DNA from: Tachypleus tridentatus
Lineage: Eukaryota; Arthropoda; Merostomata; Xiphosura; Limulidae
DNA length: 64,000 bases
Direction: 5' to 3'
NCBI RefSeq assembly: GCF_004210375.1
Contig: NC_134831.1
Coordinates: forward strand, 3,472,001 to 3,536,000
In this document: positions 16,060 through 26,353 of the stretch, piece after piece
Numbering within the stretch: position 1 is the stretch's first letter
Layout of the letters: each line of letters starts with the position of its first letter
The notes under the pieces: generated by a model
What the model saw: only the letters and a program-made list of their open reading frames with translations
What the model was told of the DNA's origin: nothing
Databases searched by the model: none
Made by a program: the position numbers and the translations under genes

Positions 16060-16310
16060 TATTGTGTCTGGTGTTTTTGGTGTTATAAAATGTCTGGTGT
16101 TTTATTATCACATCATGCTGCTTTTTATTTGTCTGTGTTTTAATAAAATGTTTGGTGTCAAATATTATCACATCATGCTGTTTTATTTGTCTGTGTTTCA
16201 ATAAAATGTTTGTGTTTAATAATCATGTTTTTATGTCAAATGTTTTCAATAAAATCATTGCTGTCAAATATTATGTCTGCTGTTTTATTTGTCTGGTGTT
16301 TCAATAATGT
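16060..16310. repeat. Degenerate satellite monomers near the gap
   Basis: Monomers here have internal deletions and substitutions (for example TTTTTGGTGTTATAAAATG and CAATAAAATCATTGCTG). They are among the most decayed in the array. Regular monomers return from about 16310 to the gap, so this is a patch of decay and not the array edge. Confidence 0.7.
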
Positions 16311-16857
16311 TTGGTGTCAAATATTATCACATCATGCTGCTTTATTTGTCTGGTGTTTTAATAAAATGTTTGGTGTCAAATATTATCACATCATGCTGTT
16401 TTATTTGTCTGGTGTTTTAATAAAATGTTTGGTGTTAAATATTATCACATCATGCTGCTTTATTTGTCTGGTGTTTTAATAAAATGTTTGGTGTCAAATT
16501 ATCATCATGCTGCTTTATTTGTCTGGTGTTTTAATAAAATGTTTGGTGTTTTAAATATTATCACATCATGCTGTTTTATTTGTCTGGTGTTTTAATAAAA
16601 TGTTTGGTGTCAAATATATCACATCATGCTGTTTTATTTGTCTGGTGTTTCAATAAAATGTTTGGTGTCAAATATTATCACATCATGCTGCTTTATTTGT
16701 CTGGTGTTTTAATAAAATGTTTGGTGTTATATTATCACATCATGCTGCTTTTATTTGTCTGGTGTTTTAATAAAATGTTTGGTGTCAAATATTATCACAT
16801 CATGCTGTTTTAATGTCTGGTGTTTCAATAAAATGTTTGGTGTGTCAAATATTATCA

Positions 16858-17357
16858 NNNNNNNNNNNNNNNNNNNNNNNNNNNNNNNNNNNNNNNNNNN
16901 NNNNNNNNNNNNNNNNNNNNNNNNNNNNNNNNNNNNNNNNNNNNNNNNNNNNNNNNNNNNNNNNNNNNNNNNNNNNNNNNNNNNNNNNNNNNNNNNNNNN
17001 NNNNNNNNNNNNNNNNNNNNNNNNNNNNNNNNNNNNNNNNNNNNNNNNNNNNNNNNNNNNNNNNNNNNNNNNNNNNNNNNNNNNNNNNNNNNNNNNNNNN
17101 NNNNNNNNNNNNNNNNNNNNNNNNNNNNNNNNNNNNNNNNNNNNNNNNNNNNNNNNNNNNNNNNNNNNNNNNNNNNNNNNNNNNNNNNNNNNNNNNNNNN
17201 NNNNNNNNNNNNNNNNNNNNNNNNNNNNNNNNNNNNNNNNNNNNNNNNNNNNNNNNNNNNNNNNNNNNNNNNNNNNNNNNNNNNNNNNNNNNNNNNNNNN
17301 NNNNNNNNNNNNNNNNNNNNNNNNNNNNNNNNNNNNNNNNNNNNNNNNNNNNNNNNN
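16858..17357. other. Assembly gap (500 N)
   Basis: Exactly 500 N separate the 59-bp satellite from the 5.4-kb macrosatellite. The round number suggests a placeholder of unknown true size. How the two arrays meet, and how many units of each are missing, cannot be read. Confidence 0.99.
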
Positions 17358-17510
17358 ACATTGAATCGCGTCAAAACTTACAGTTTCAAAATGTCTGTCA
17401 GTAGTTATAGAAATATACTTTATATTAAGCTTATGCTGACATAGAAATATAACTTTATCACTGGTGGACTAATTTTGGTCATCTGTCAGTCAAGGCAACA
17501 ATGGAATATT

Positions 17511-19093
17511 CATATATATGTAAAACGGCTCGTTTGCGTTGAGAAAATTTTTTTAAGTAGAGGAGCGAACAACGTTTCGACCTTCTTCGGTCATCGTAAG
17601 GTTCACAAAGAAAGGAAGAGGTAACTGACCGGAGGCTAATCACATGTTTGAAAGGGGTTGTGTAACTGAGTGTTGGAATGTAGAGGGTGTGCTTAGATGT
17701 TTGAATATATAATTTTATATTATTTATTATTTATCTATAGACATTCCCAACAACCAATTAGCAACCCTCATAGAATTCACCACGATGAAGACAAACTTCA
17801 TGTTCAACAACCACATCTATATACAAACAAATGGCCTATGCATGGGCAAGGCAGTATCACCAGCTCTGGTCAATACTTTTATGACACAAATTGAAACACA
17901 AGCAATTAACACAGCATTACATCCACCACTATACTGGTACAGACAAATATGTAGATGACAAGGTTGCAGGATTCAGATCTACAGAACACACACTTACTTG
18001 TTTCAATCACATTAACTCTATACATCCCAACATTAATTTCACATGTGAACAGGAAGAAAGCAATCAAATATGTTTTCTTAACCTCAAAATTACAAGAACC
18101 GATACACAATTTAAAAGAGAAATCCACCGAAAAATCACCCATACTGGACTACACATTCCTTGGGACTCAGCACATGAAACAAAACAAAAACTCAACATAC
18201 TAAGAAACCAAATAAACGCAACCATAGAACTGTGCTCACCAGATAAAATTAACGATGAATTAACTAAAATAAAACAATACTTCATCAACATCAATAAGAT
18301 TCCTCCACAAACCGTAGAAAACTTTACACGCACACACCTAGACAGAAAGCAAAATCAACCAACAAAAGTAAATATATCTCACGAATCAAAAAATTTCGAA
18401 ACCATATACTGCTACATACCATATATTCCCGACATCAGCAGACAAATAGCCAACATCTGGCAAAAACTAGTAACAAAATATGACATTCCAGTTAATACCA
18501 AATTTATTCAAAAACCAGGCACAAAACTGAGTTCTATACTATGTGAAAGCTACACTGACAAAGACCACACCAACATTATTTATAAAATACAATGTGATAA
18601 CTGCCACGACTTCTATGTTGGAGGAACAAGTAGTAAAATGGAAACCAGATTCAAAGAACATAAAAAATTCATCTTCACACGTTCTCGAACACTGGAAATG
18701 AAATAAACACAACATACCCATAGAAAACGCCCAAATACTAAATAAAGAAACAAACATAAACAAACGCAAAATTAAAGAAGTCTTACTAATTCAACAACTC
18801 AAGCCCAAGATAAACCAATACAAAGTAAAACCTTTACACTTATTTTAAAAATAATATAATAAACAATAATAATAAAATAAATAAGATAAACTTATATATT
18901 CAAACATCTGAGCACGTCCTCTACATTCCGACACTCAGTTGCACAACCCCTTTCAAACATGTGGTCAGTTTCCGGTCAGTTACCTCTTCCTTTCTTTGTG
19001 AACCTGACGATGACAGAAGAATATCGAAACGTTGTTCGCTCCTCTACGTAAAAATTTTTCTAAACCAAAACGAGCCGTTTTTACATATATATG
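17511..19093 (+). mobile_element. Penelope-like retroelement, 5'-truncated, unit 1
   Basis: A retroelement relic lies between inverted repeats of about 200 bp (17511-17712 and 18892-19093), which look roughly 90% alike by eye and both end in the palindrome CATATATATG. Inside, 17741-18848 encodes the second half of a Penelope-type protein: an RT segment with GLCMGKAVSPALVNTFM, the catalytic YVDD box, then a GIY-YIG endonuclease with YKIQCDNCHDFYVGGTSS and RFKEH. Such proteins copy RNA into DNA and cut the target through GIY-YIG; this class has no capsid. The RT finger region is missing, so this is a partial element. It is broken, with about two or three lesions. No target-site duplication is evident. 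It has been multiplied with the macrosatellite rather than by its own movement. Confidence 0.78.
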
Positions 19094-19170
19094 AAAGGGC
19101 GACTATTTTGGGTGTGACGGAGATTCGATTCCGCAACTATCAGATTGCAAGTGGAGTCCCCTAAATTTCT
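19092..19170 (-). repeat. SINE tRNA-head relic beside the Penelope-like element
   Basis: The sequence directly right of the element reads, on the - strand, as the decayed tRNA-like head of the main SINE family of the right flank (GAAAGGGCGA, GTGTGACGGAGATTCGATTCC, ending in TGGCC). The same relic follows the element in units 2-6 at about 24490, 29891, 35283, 40679 and 46075. The matching SINE body was not found left of the element. Confidence 0.6.
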
Positions 19171-19663
19171 GGCCTCTGACACCATATACAAAATAAAATG
19201 TTTGATGGCACTTCCTAAAAAACCCGTGGCCTCTCCTTCCCAAATGTACGAATAGAGATAATCGAAACACCGTCACGTGATTTCGTTTAATTCAGTTTCT
19301 GTTGATTACTTGTTATTATATATACGTATGTCAACAAATCAGGTGGCATTGGACTTTATACTCATAGGTCGAAAGTATTACAAACGCGAAAACAAAGAGT
19401 CACAGTATGATATCTTCCTGAGACCAATAAATATTAAGTGTCAAGTAAATCATGTAACATTTGCATGTTATGTTATGTACTAAACATTATGATAAGCCTA
19501 CTTGTTCAGTTGAATGTCATCTCTGTAAGAACTTTCAAGGAACTTCCTTCATAGGTACCACTTGAAATAATTTCAAACGTTCATCACTACGAAGGAAAAA
19601 AATCTCAAGAATATGGTTTCAAATTCATGTACTTTATCTTAACTGTTAGAAATAAATAATCGA
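19171..19663. other. Gene-free spacer upstream of the tRNA
   Basis: AT-rich DNA of about 490 bp with no frame, RNA or repeat that I recognise, apart from short words such as TCACGTGA (near 19273). The same stretch is present in units 2-6. Confidence 0.6.
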
Positions 19664-19733
19664 GGGGGTGTAGCTCAGTGGTAGAGCATTCGACTGCAGA
19701 TCGAGAGGTCCCTGGTTCAATCCCGGCGCCCCT
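19664..19733 (+). tRNA. tRNA-Cys: tRNA-Cys(GCA), 70-nt variant, unit 1
   Basis: The 5' two thirds are a normal tRNA-Cys: acceptor GGGGGTG, D arm GCTC/GAGC, anticodon loop CTGCAGA with anticodon GCA, variable AGGTC, and a perfect A box TAGCTCAGTGG. The 3' part reads CCCGG then CGCCCC, so it lacks one G in the T stem and one C in the acceptor stem compared with units 2 and 6. Both losses are in homopolymers. The T arm and acceptor would mispair by one position, so this is probably a pseudogene, unless the bases were lost in assembly. Confidence 0.85.
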
Positions 19734-20954
19734 ATGTGTGTTCATTTGTCTAGTGTGCCAACATCATAAACGGTGACTGAGATTGTTAACATAATTTTAC
19801 GTTGGAGGGGGAAAAAAAGATAATTCACAATTTTTTTTCGAAATTACTTGAATGCTTGTCTCGAATCTGTGATTCAAATATCGAAAAGTGGAATTTCTTC
19901 TCAACTAAATACGTAAAACTCTAGTCACTGGAAACTAATCAAGTTAAATGAATCTTAATAATTATATAATTTGGAATTAATTGAAGACAAGCCACTGGAA
20001 CACACTTCTCACGATGTTTTATTCGTGCATTTTACAAAATTTTTGTCTCTGCGTTACATAGTTTTCTCTATGCACTGTTCCAAATAAAGAAATAGCCATA
20101 CCTGTTTGTTAGTGACGCTGTACAATAAAACTTTTCATACTCGTCAAGCTTTTCGTTCGAAATATCGCGGAGTTTCATAACTCAAAACTGGCCAGTTCAA
20201 ATCCTCGTATCGTTCAAATGGTTGTTTCGATGTGTACTTATTATGTACAAATTTTCTTAAAGTTTGTAAAACTGTGACAATATCATGTTGTGTGTGTGAG
20301 TTAGTAAATCAGGGTACACGAATAGTGTTTCTTTTTGTTCACTGAGTGTATACGACCATATCCGCGCCACGTCACTGTTAGATTGTTTGGAGGGTAGTGA
20401 TAGTAGGCCTAACCTAAGAGGGCATTCTTATTTTCACTTGCGTCGCTTGATTTGCAGTGTCGAATGTAAAACAACGTCTTTAAGAAATTCTAGTCCATTA
20501 CTATATTAAATTAAAGGGACTTGTTACATCACAGCTACATGAGGACATTTAAGTATTTCAGTATGTTTGGCGAAAATAATACAAAAGATAAAGTAACGAA
20601 CGATGGTTCAAATACAGATGATATAGTATTTAAGCGAAAACGAATATTTCTCTTATTTTGGTAATTAGTGGTCTGATATATTATTACAAGCATACAGGTT
20701 TCAATTGGCCTTCTGGAGGATGTGAATTTCAATGCTGGTGATTCGCGTTAGATTTTAAACAATACCACATAATATTTCTTGCACATTAAGTTTTGGTTGT
20801 ATTGTATCAGCAACAGTGAATCTTCTGGCGTGTGCTGTCGTACTAGAATGACTAATTTACAGAAACACATTTTAAAAGTCATTTCTAAGGAACTTCACGC
20901 AAAAATGGAACATTTTCTGGAATACAAAAAAAGTTTCCTACTTTTTTATACACA
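19734..20954. other. Gene-free spacer downstream of the tRNA
   Basis: About 1.2 kb of AT-rich DNA with no protein frame or RNA I recognise. Its two variant sites (C/A near 20066 and A/T near 20382) tell the units apart. The same spacer occurs in units 2-6. Confidence 0.6.
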
Positions 20955-21184
20955 GATTTAGGGTTCGAATCTCCGCCTCACCACGCAGAATCTTCCTTTC
21001 AGCAGTGGGGACAGTATAAAGTGACGGTCAATTCCACTATTCAGCGCTTAAAGAGTAGCCTAAGAGTTGGCGGTAAGTAGTGAGGACTAACTGCCTTTCC
21101 TCTAGTCATTCACTGCTAAATTACGAAAGGGTAGAACAGACAACCTTGATGTCGCTTTGCGCGAAATTCATAACAAACCAAACC
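20955..21184 (+). repeat. SINE relic, unit 1
   Basis: An old copy of the main SINE family: the B-box part GGGTTCGAATCTCC, then GTGACGGTCAATTCCACTATTC, AGAGTAGCCTAAGAGTTGGCGG, CTAGTCATTCACTGCTAAATTA and an A/C-rich tail. The first part of the tRNA head is missing. Confidence 0.85.
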
Positions 21185-21900
21185 ACAATCCTAAGAGAAC
21201 TTGGTACAGTATTGTAGGAGAACCTACTTAACAACCAATAAGAACACATAAGATAGTACATTACTACACATCACAATTCTAAAACAGCCTGGTACAGTAT
21301 TATAGGAGAACCTAATTAACAACCAATAAGAACACTTATAAAACAATACTCAACTACATTTCACAATTCTAAAACAGCCTGGTACAGTATTATAGGAGAA
21401 CCTAATTAACAACCAATAACACACCTATCAGATAATACTTTACCACATTTCACAATTTTAAGACAACGTGGTACAGTATTGTAGGATAATTTAATTAACA
21501 ACCAATAAGAACAACTATAAGATACTACCTTATTAAATTTCACAATTCTAAAACAACTTGGTACAATATTATAGGAGAAACTATTTAACAACCAATAACA
21601 ACACTTACAAGACAAATTTCAACAACAATTAACAATTCTAAAACAGCCTGGTACAGTGTTATAGGAGAACCTAATTAACAACCAATAAGAACACTTATAA
21701 GATAGTTCATTACTAAATTTCGCAATCCTAAGACACCCTGGTAAAGTATTATAGGAGAACCCAATTAACAACCAATAAGAACAGCTATCAGATAATACTT
21801 TACTACATTTCACAATTTTAAGACAGCGTGGTACATTATTATAGGATAATTTAATTAACAATCAATAAAAATACTTCTTCTAAGGTTGCAATTTACTACT
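21184..21900. repeat. Eight-copy 90-bp tandem repeat, unit 1
   Basis: Repeats are spaced 88-90 bp, judged from the word GGTAC (GGTAA in copy 7) at 21203, 21291, 21381, 21470, 21560, 21650, 21740 and 21830. Each copy has CACAATTCTAAAACAGCCTG or a variant, ATTATAGGAGAACC and AACAACCAATAA. Copies differ by many substitutions, so the array is older than the macrosatellite. Because 90 is a multiple of three, the - strand stays open with a 30-residue repeat, which I judge to be chance. Confidence 0.92.
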
Positions 21901-22755
21901 TTTCACAATTCCTAGCATTTCACACCAAACGTGAAGAATTTTGAAATCAAACTTTTCTCCCTAGTGAAGAAAGTACATCATTTTATTCATAGCTTGTTAT
22001 AATTTCATATAGTATTCTTTTATTCCGATTGTTACCAAATAAAAGACAAGTTTCTAAGTGGAGTTTTAATTCTTTTCCAAGTATTTGGCAAACGTTGAAA
22101 CTTAATAATCATAAACGAAATAAAATGAATCTGGTCGCTTTCTTTACGCACACTTTAAACTTTGAAGACTATTTTACTTTCCTATTTCAGTCTCCTTGTC
22201 TATAAATTCTAACCCCATGTTCTGTTTATTCAGTCCTCGAATATATAAGTCAAGACTTACAGCATTCGTGTTCGACTATTAGTGACGTAAATTGCTTTCA
22301 TAATGTTTATAATAATACGGATCTGAAATAACTAGGATACTATTACCATATTTATTATGGTTATAATACACTTCTGTAGTCTTTCGTATATTTTTTTCCT
22401 CTAGATTCAGAGAACTAAGATCCATTTCTTTTTTGTTTCATGTGTGTGTGACACGGAATTGAATGGTCTCGAAATTATAAGTTGGTAACCAACTAGAAAT
22501 ACCAAGTTTGGATTAACCTAGAAAAGGCGTAAGATAAATTAGATAAGTCTTAAGCAAAGAAAAACGCTATAGTATTGGTTTCATTTTGTGTTACGTGACT
22601 GCTTACGTCACAGTGGAATAGTCTCGAAATCAGAAGTTAGTAACTAACTGGAAATGTCACGCACGCCCCAGAAAACCGTTAGCGGAAGTGAGGTAGGAGT
22701 TAGCTGTGAAAATATGACTGTATTTTCTTTGAAAATTTCTAGCCGAATTTTCGTG
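21901..22755. other. Gene-free AT-rich spacer closing the unit
   Basis: About 850 bp without a gene I recognise. It holds a TATATAAG word near 22240, two TGACGTAA-type words (about 22283 and, inverted, 22602) and a diverged pair of palindromes. The same spacer is in units 2-6. Confidence 0.55.
22441..22657. repeat. Diverged 50-bp duplication with palindromic cores
   Basis: Two related segments (about 22450-22503 and 22609-22657) share GGTCTCGAAAT or AGTCTCGAAAT followed by a 13-bp palindrome: GTTGGTAACCAAC at 22481 and GTTAGTAACTAAC at 22636. The pair recurs in units 2-6 (cores at 27882/28037, 33277/33432, 38671/38826, 44065/44220, 49477/49622). Function unknown. Confidence 0.7.
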
Positions 22756-22910
22756 ACATTGAATCGCGTCAAAACTTACAGTTTCAAAATGTCTGTCAGT
22801 AGTTATAGAAATGTACTTTTTATATTAAGCTTATGCTGACATAGAAATATAACTTTATCACTGGTGGACTAATTTTGGTCATCTGTCAGTCAAGGCAACA
22901 ATGGAATATT

Positions 22911-24491
22911 CATATATATGTAAAAACGGCTCGTTTGCGTTGAGAAAATTTTTTAAGTAGAGGAGCGAACAACGTTTCGACCTTCTTCGGTCATCGTAAG
23001 GTTCACAAAGAAAGGAAGAGGTAACTGACCGGAGGCTAATCACATGTTTGAAAGGGGTTGTGTAACTGAGTGTTGGAATGTCGAGGGTGTGCTTAGATGT
23101 TTGAATATATAATTTTATATTATTTATTATTTATCTATAGACATTCCCAACAACCAATTAGCAACCCTCATAGAATTCACCACGATGAAGACAAACTTCA
23201 TGTTCAACAACCACATCTATATACAAACAAATGGCCTATGCATGGGCAAGGCAGTATCACCAGCTCTGATCAATACTTTTATGACACAAATTGAAACACA
23301 AGCAATTAACACAGCATTACATCCACCACTATACTGGTACAGACAAATATGTAGATGACAAGGTTGCAGGATTCAGATCTACAGAACACACACTTACTTG
23401 TTTCAATCACATTAACTCTATACATCCCAACATTAATTTCACATGTGAACAGGAAGAAAGCAATCAAATATGTTTTCTTAACCTCAAAATTACAAGAACC
23501 GATACACAATTTAAAAGAGAAATCCACCGAAAAATCACCCATACTGGACTACACATTCCTTGGGACTCAGCACATGAAACAAAACAAAAACTCAACATAC
23601 TAAGAAACCAAATAAACGCAACCATAGAACTGTGCTCACCAGATAAAATTAACGATGAATTAACTAAAATAAAACAATACTTCATCAACATCAATAAGAT
23701 TCCTCCACAAACCGTAGAAAACTTTACACGCACACACCTAGACAGAAAGCAAAATCAACCAACAAAAGTAAATATATCTCACGAATCAAAAATTTCGAAA
23801 CCATATACTGCTACATACCATATATTCCCGACATCAGCAGACAAATAGCCAACATCTGGCAAAAACTAGTAACAAAATATGACATTCCAGTTAATACCAA
23901 ATTTATTCAAAAACCAGGCACAAAACTGAGTTCTATACTATGTGAAAGCTACACTGACAAAGACCACACCAACATTATTTATAAAATACAATGTGATAAC
24001 TGCCACGACTTCTATGTTGGAGGAACAAGTAGTAAAATGGAAACCAGATTCAAAGAACATAAAAATTCATCTTCACACGTTCTCGAACACTGGAAATGAA
24101 ATAAACACAACATACCCATAGAAAACGCCCAAATACTAAATAAAGAAACAAACATAAACAAACGCAAAATTAAAGAAGTCTTACTAATTCAACAACTCAA
24201 GCCCAAGATAAACCAATACAAAGTAAAACCTTTACACTTATTTTAAAAATAATATAATAAACAATAATAATAAAATAAATAAGATAAACTTATATATTCA
24301 AACATCTGAGCACGTCCTCTACATTCCGACACTCAGTTGCACAACCCCTTTCAAACATGTGGTCAGTTTCCGGTCAGTTACCTCTTCCTTTCTTTGTGAA
24401 CCTGACGATGACAGAAGAATATCGAAACGTTGTTCGCTCCTCTACGTAAAAATTTTTCTAAACCAAAACGAGCCGTTTTTACATATATATG
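22911..24491 (+). mobile_element. Penelope-like retroelement relic, unit 2
   Basis: Copy of the unit 1 element; coding remnant at 23141-24246. Broken, with slightly more damage than unit 1. It has the left-hand variant set (AACGCAACC, GAATTAACTAAA). Confidence 0.77.
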
Positions 24492-25061
24492 AAAGGGCGA
24501 CTATTTTGGGTGTGACGGAGATTCGATTCCGCAACTATCAGATTGCAAGTGGAGTCCCCTAAATTTCTGGCCTCTGACACCATATACAAAATAAAATGTT
24601 TGATGGCACTTCCTAAAAAACCCGTGGCCTCTCCTTCCCAAATGTACGAATAGAGATAATCGAAACACCGTCACGTGATTTCGTTTAATTCAGTTTCTGT
24701 TGATTACTTGTTATTATATATACGTATGTCAACAAATCAGGTGGCATTGGACTTTATACTCATAGGTCGAAAGTATTACAAACGCGAAAACAAAGAGTCA
24801 CAGTATGATATCTTCCTGAGACCAATAAATATTAAGTGTCAAGTAAATCATGTAACATTTGCATGTTATGTTATGTACTAAACATTATGATAAGCCTACT
24901 TGTTCAGTTGAATGTCATCTCTGTAAGAACTTTCAAGGAACTTCCTTCATAGGTACCACTTGAAATAATTTCAAACGTTCATCACTACGAAGGAAAAAAA
25001 TCTCAAGAATATGGTTTCAAATTCATGTACTTTATCTTAACTGTTAGAAATAAATAATGGA

Positions 25062-25133
25062 GGGGGTGTAGCTCAGTGGTAGAGCATTCGACTGCAGATC
25101 GAGAGGTCCCTGGTTCAATCCCGGGCGCCCCCT
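25062..25133 (+). tRNA. tRNA-Cys: tRNA-Cys(GCA), complete, unit 2
   Basis: A 72-nt cloverleaf fits throughout. Acceptor GGGGGTG pairs with CGCCCCC (one G-U); D stem GCTC/GAGC; anticodon stem TTCGA/TCGAG around CTGCAGA, with anticodon GCA at 25094-25096; variable AGGTC; T stem CCTGG/CCGGG around TTCAATC; discriminator U, as is usual for tRNA-Cys. The internal A box (TAGCTCAGTGG) and B box (GGTTCAATCC) are intact, so RNA polymerase III could transcribe it. There is no intron. No run of four T follows for about 60 nt, so a terminator is not obvious close by. Likely functional in reading UGC and UGU codons. Confidence 0.96.
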
Positions 25134-26353
25134 ATGTGTGTTCATTTGTCTAGTGTGCCAACATCATAAACGGTGACTGAGATTGTTAACATAATTTTAC
25201 GTTGGAGGGGGAAAAAAAGATAATTCACAATTTTTTTTCGAAATTACTTGAATGCTTGTCTCGAATCTGTGATTCAAATATCGAAAAGTGGAATTTCTTC
25301 TCAACTAAATACGTAAAACTCTAGTCACTGGAAACTAATCAAGTTAAATGAATCTTAATAATTATATAATTTGGAATTAATTGAAGACAAGCCACTGGAA
25401 CACACTTCTCACGATGTTTTATTCGTGCATTTTACAAAATTTTTGTCTCTGCGTTACATAGTTTTATCTATGCACTGTTCCAAATAAAGAAATAGCCATA
25501 CCTGTCTGTTAGTGACGCTGTACAATAAAACTTTTCATACTCGTTAAGCTTTTCGTTCGAAATATCGCGGAGTTTCATAACTCAAAACTGGCCAGTTCAA
25601 ATCCTCGTATCGTTCAAATGGTTGTTTCGATGTGTACTTATTATGTACAAATTTTCTTAAAGTTTGTAAAACTGTGACAATATCATGTTGTGTGTGTGAG
25701 TTAGTAAATCAGGGTACACGAATAGTGTTTCTTTTTGTTCACTGAGTGTATACGACCATATCCGCGCCACGTCACTGTTAGATTGTTTGGAGGGTAGTGA
25801 TAGTAGGCCTAACCTAAGAGGGCATTCTTATTTTCACTTGCGTCGCTTGATTTGCAGTGTCGAATGTAAAACAACGTCTTTAAGAAATTCTAGTCCATTA
25901 CTATATTAAATTAAAGGACTTGTTACATCACAGCTACATGAGGACATTTAAGTATTTCAGTATGTTTGGCGAAAATAATACAAAAGATAAAGTAACGAAC
26001 GATGGTTCAAATACAGATGATATAGTATTTAAGCGAAAACGAATATTTCTCTTATTTTGGTAATTAGTGGTCTGATATATTATTACAAGCATACAGGTTT
26101 CAATTGGCCTTCTGGAGGATGTGAATTTCAATGCTGGTGATTCGCGTTAGATTTTAAACAATACCACATAATATTTCTTGCACATTAAGTTTTGGTTGTA
26201 TTGTATCAGCAACAGTGAATCTTCTAGCGTGTGCTGTCGTACTAGAATGACTAATTTACAGAAACACATTTTAAAAGTCATTTCTAAGGAACTTCACGCA
26301 AAAATGGAACATTTTCTGGAATACAAAAAAAATTTCCTACTTTTTTATACACA

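Larger units (their letters stand above)
1..16857. repeat. 59-bp satellite DNA array
   Basis: The stretch is filled by head-to-tail monomers of about 59 bp, all in one orientation; length divided by period gives roughly 285-290 copies. A typical monomer has a first box TGTCTGGTGTTTCAATA, a second similar box TGTTTGGTGTCAAATATTA, and a tail with CACATCATGCTG. Main variants are a 59-bp form with GTTTCAATA and GTCAAATATTATC, and a 57-bp form with GTTTTAATA and GTTAAATTATTAC; CTGCTTTA and CTGTTTTA tails alternate. Every monomer has AATAAA on the + strand. No gene or transposon interrupts it. It begins before the window and runs into the gap, so both ends are unseen. Open frames of 60-180 codons inside it are by-products of the repeat. 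Confidence 0.98.
17358..22755 (+). repeat. Macrosatellite unit 1 (5398 bp)
   Basis: First visible unit of the 5.4-kb tandem array; unit starts are set here at the word ACATTGAATCGCG, an arbitrary phase given by the gap edge. Order within the unit: short leader, Penelope-like element with inverted ends (17511-19093), SINE tRNA-head relic on the - strand (about 19092-19170), spacer, tRNA-Cys (19664-19733), spacer, SINE body relic (about 20955-21184), eight copies of a 90-bp repeat (21184-21900), and a spacer with two palindromes. The other units follow the same order and look about 99% identical by eye. Confidence 0.97.

Noticed and set aside
19-16813. Dozens of open frames of 60-180 codons in the satellite, with repeating residues such as MFGVKYYHIM and SIKCLVSNII
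   Set aside because: They are the 59-bp satellite read in rotating frames; they stop wherever a 57-bp or odd-length monomer shifts the phase. No protein family signature.
16751-17444. Long frames on both strands crossing 16858-17357
   Set aside because: They are open only because the gap is all N.
17906-18333. Antisense and alternate-frame reading of the Penelope-like region
   Set aside because: Shadow frames of the RT and GIY-YIG coding remnant, repeated in each unit only because the unit is repeated.
21406-21861. Two - strand frames (69 and 80 codons) with a 30-residue repeat containing YWLLIKLSYNTVP, present in all six units
   Set aside because: They lie in the 90-bp array, whose period is a multiple of three. 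No support other than repetition; the conservation between units is that of the whole macrosatellite.
22240-22320. TATATAAG with TGACGTAA about 40 bp downstream, as a possible promoter
   Set aside because: In AT-rich spacer such words are expected by chance, and no transcript or gene is visible downstream before the next unit.
22654-22839. 61-codon frame starting MSRTPQKTVSGSEV, kept in several units
   Set aside because: Short, no recognised domain, and its end changes with small indels between units.
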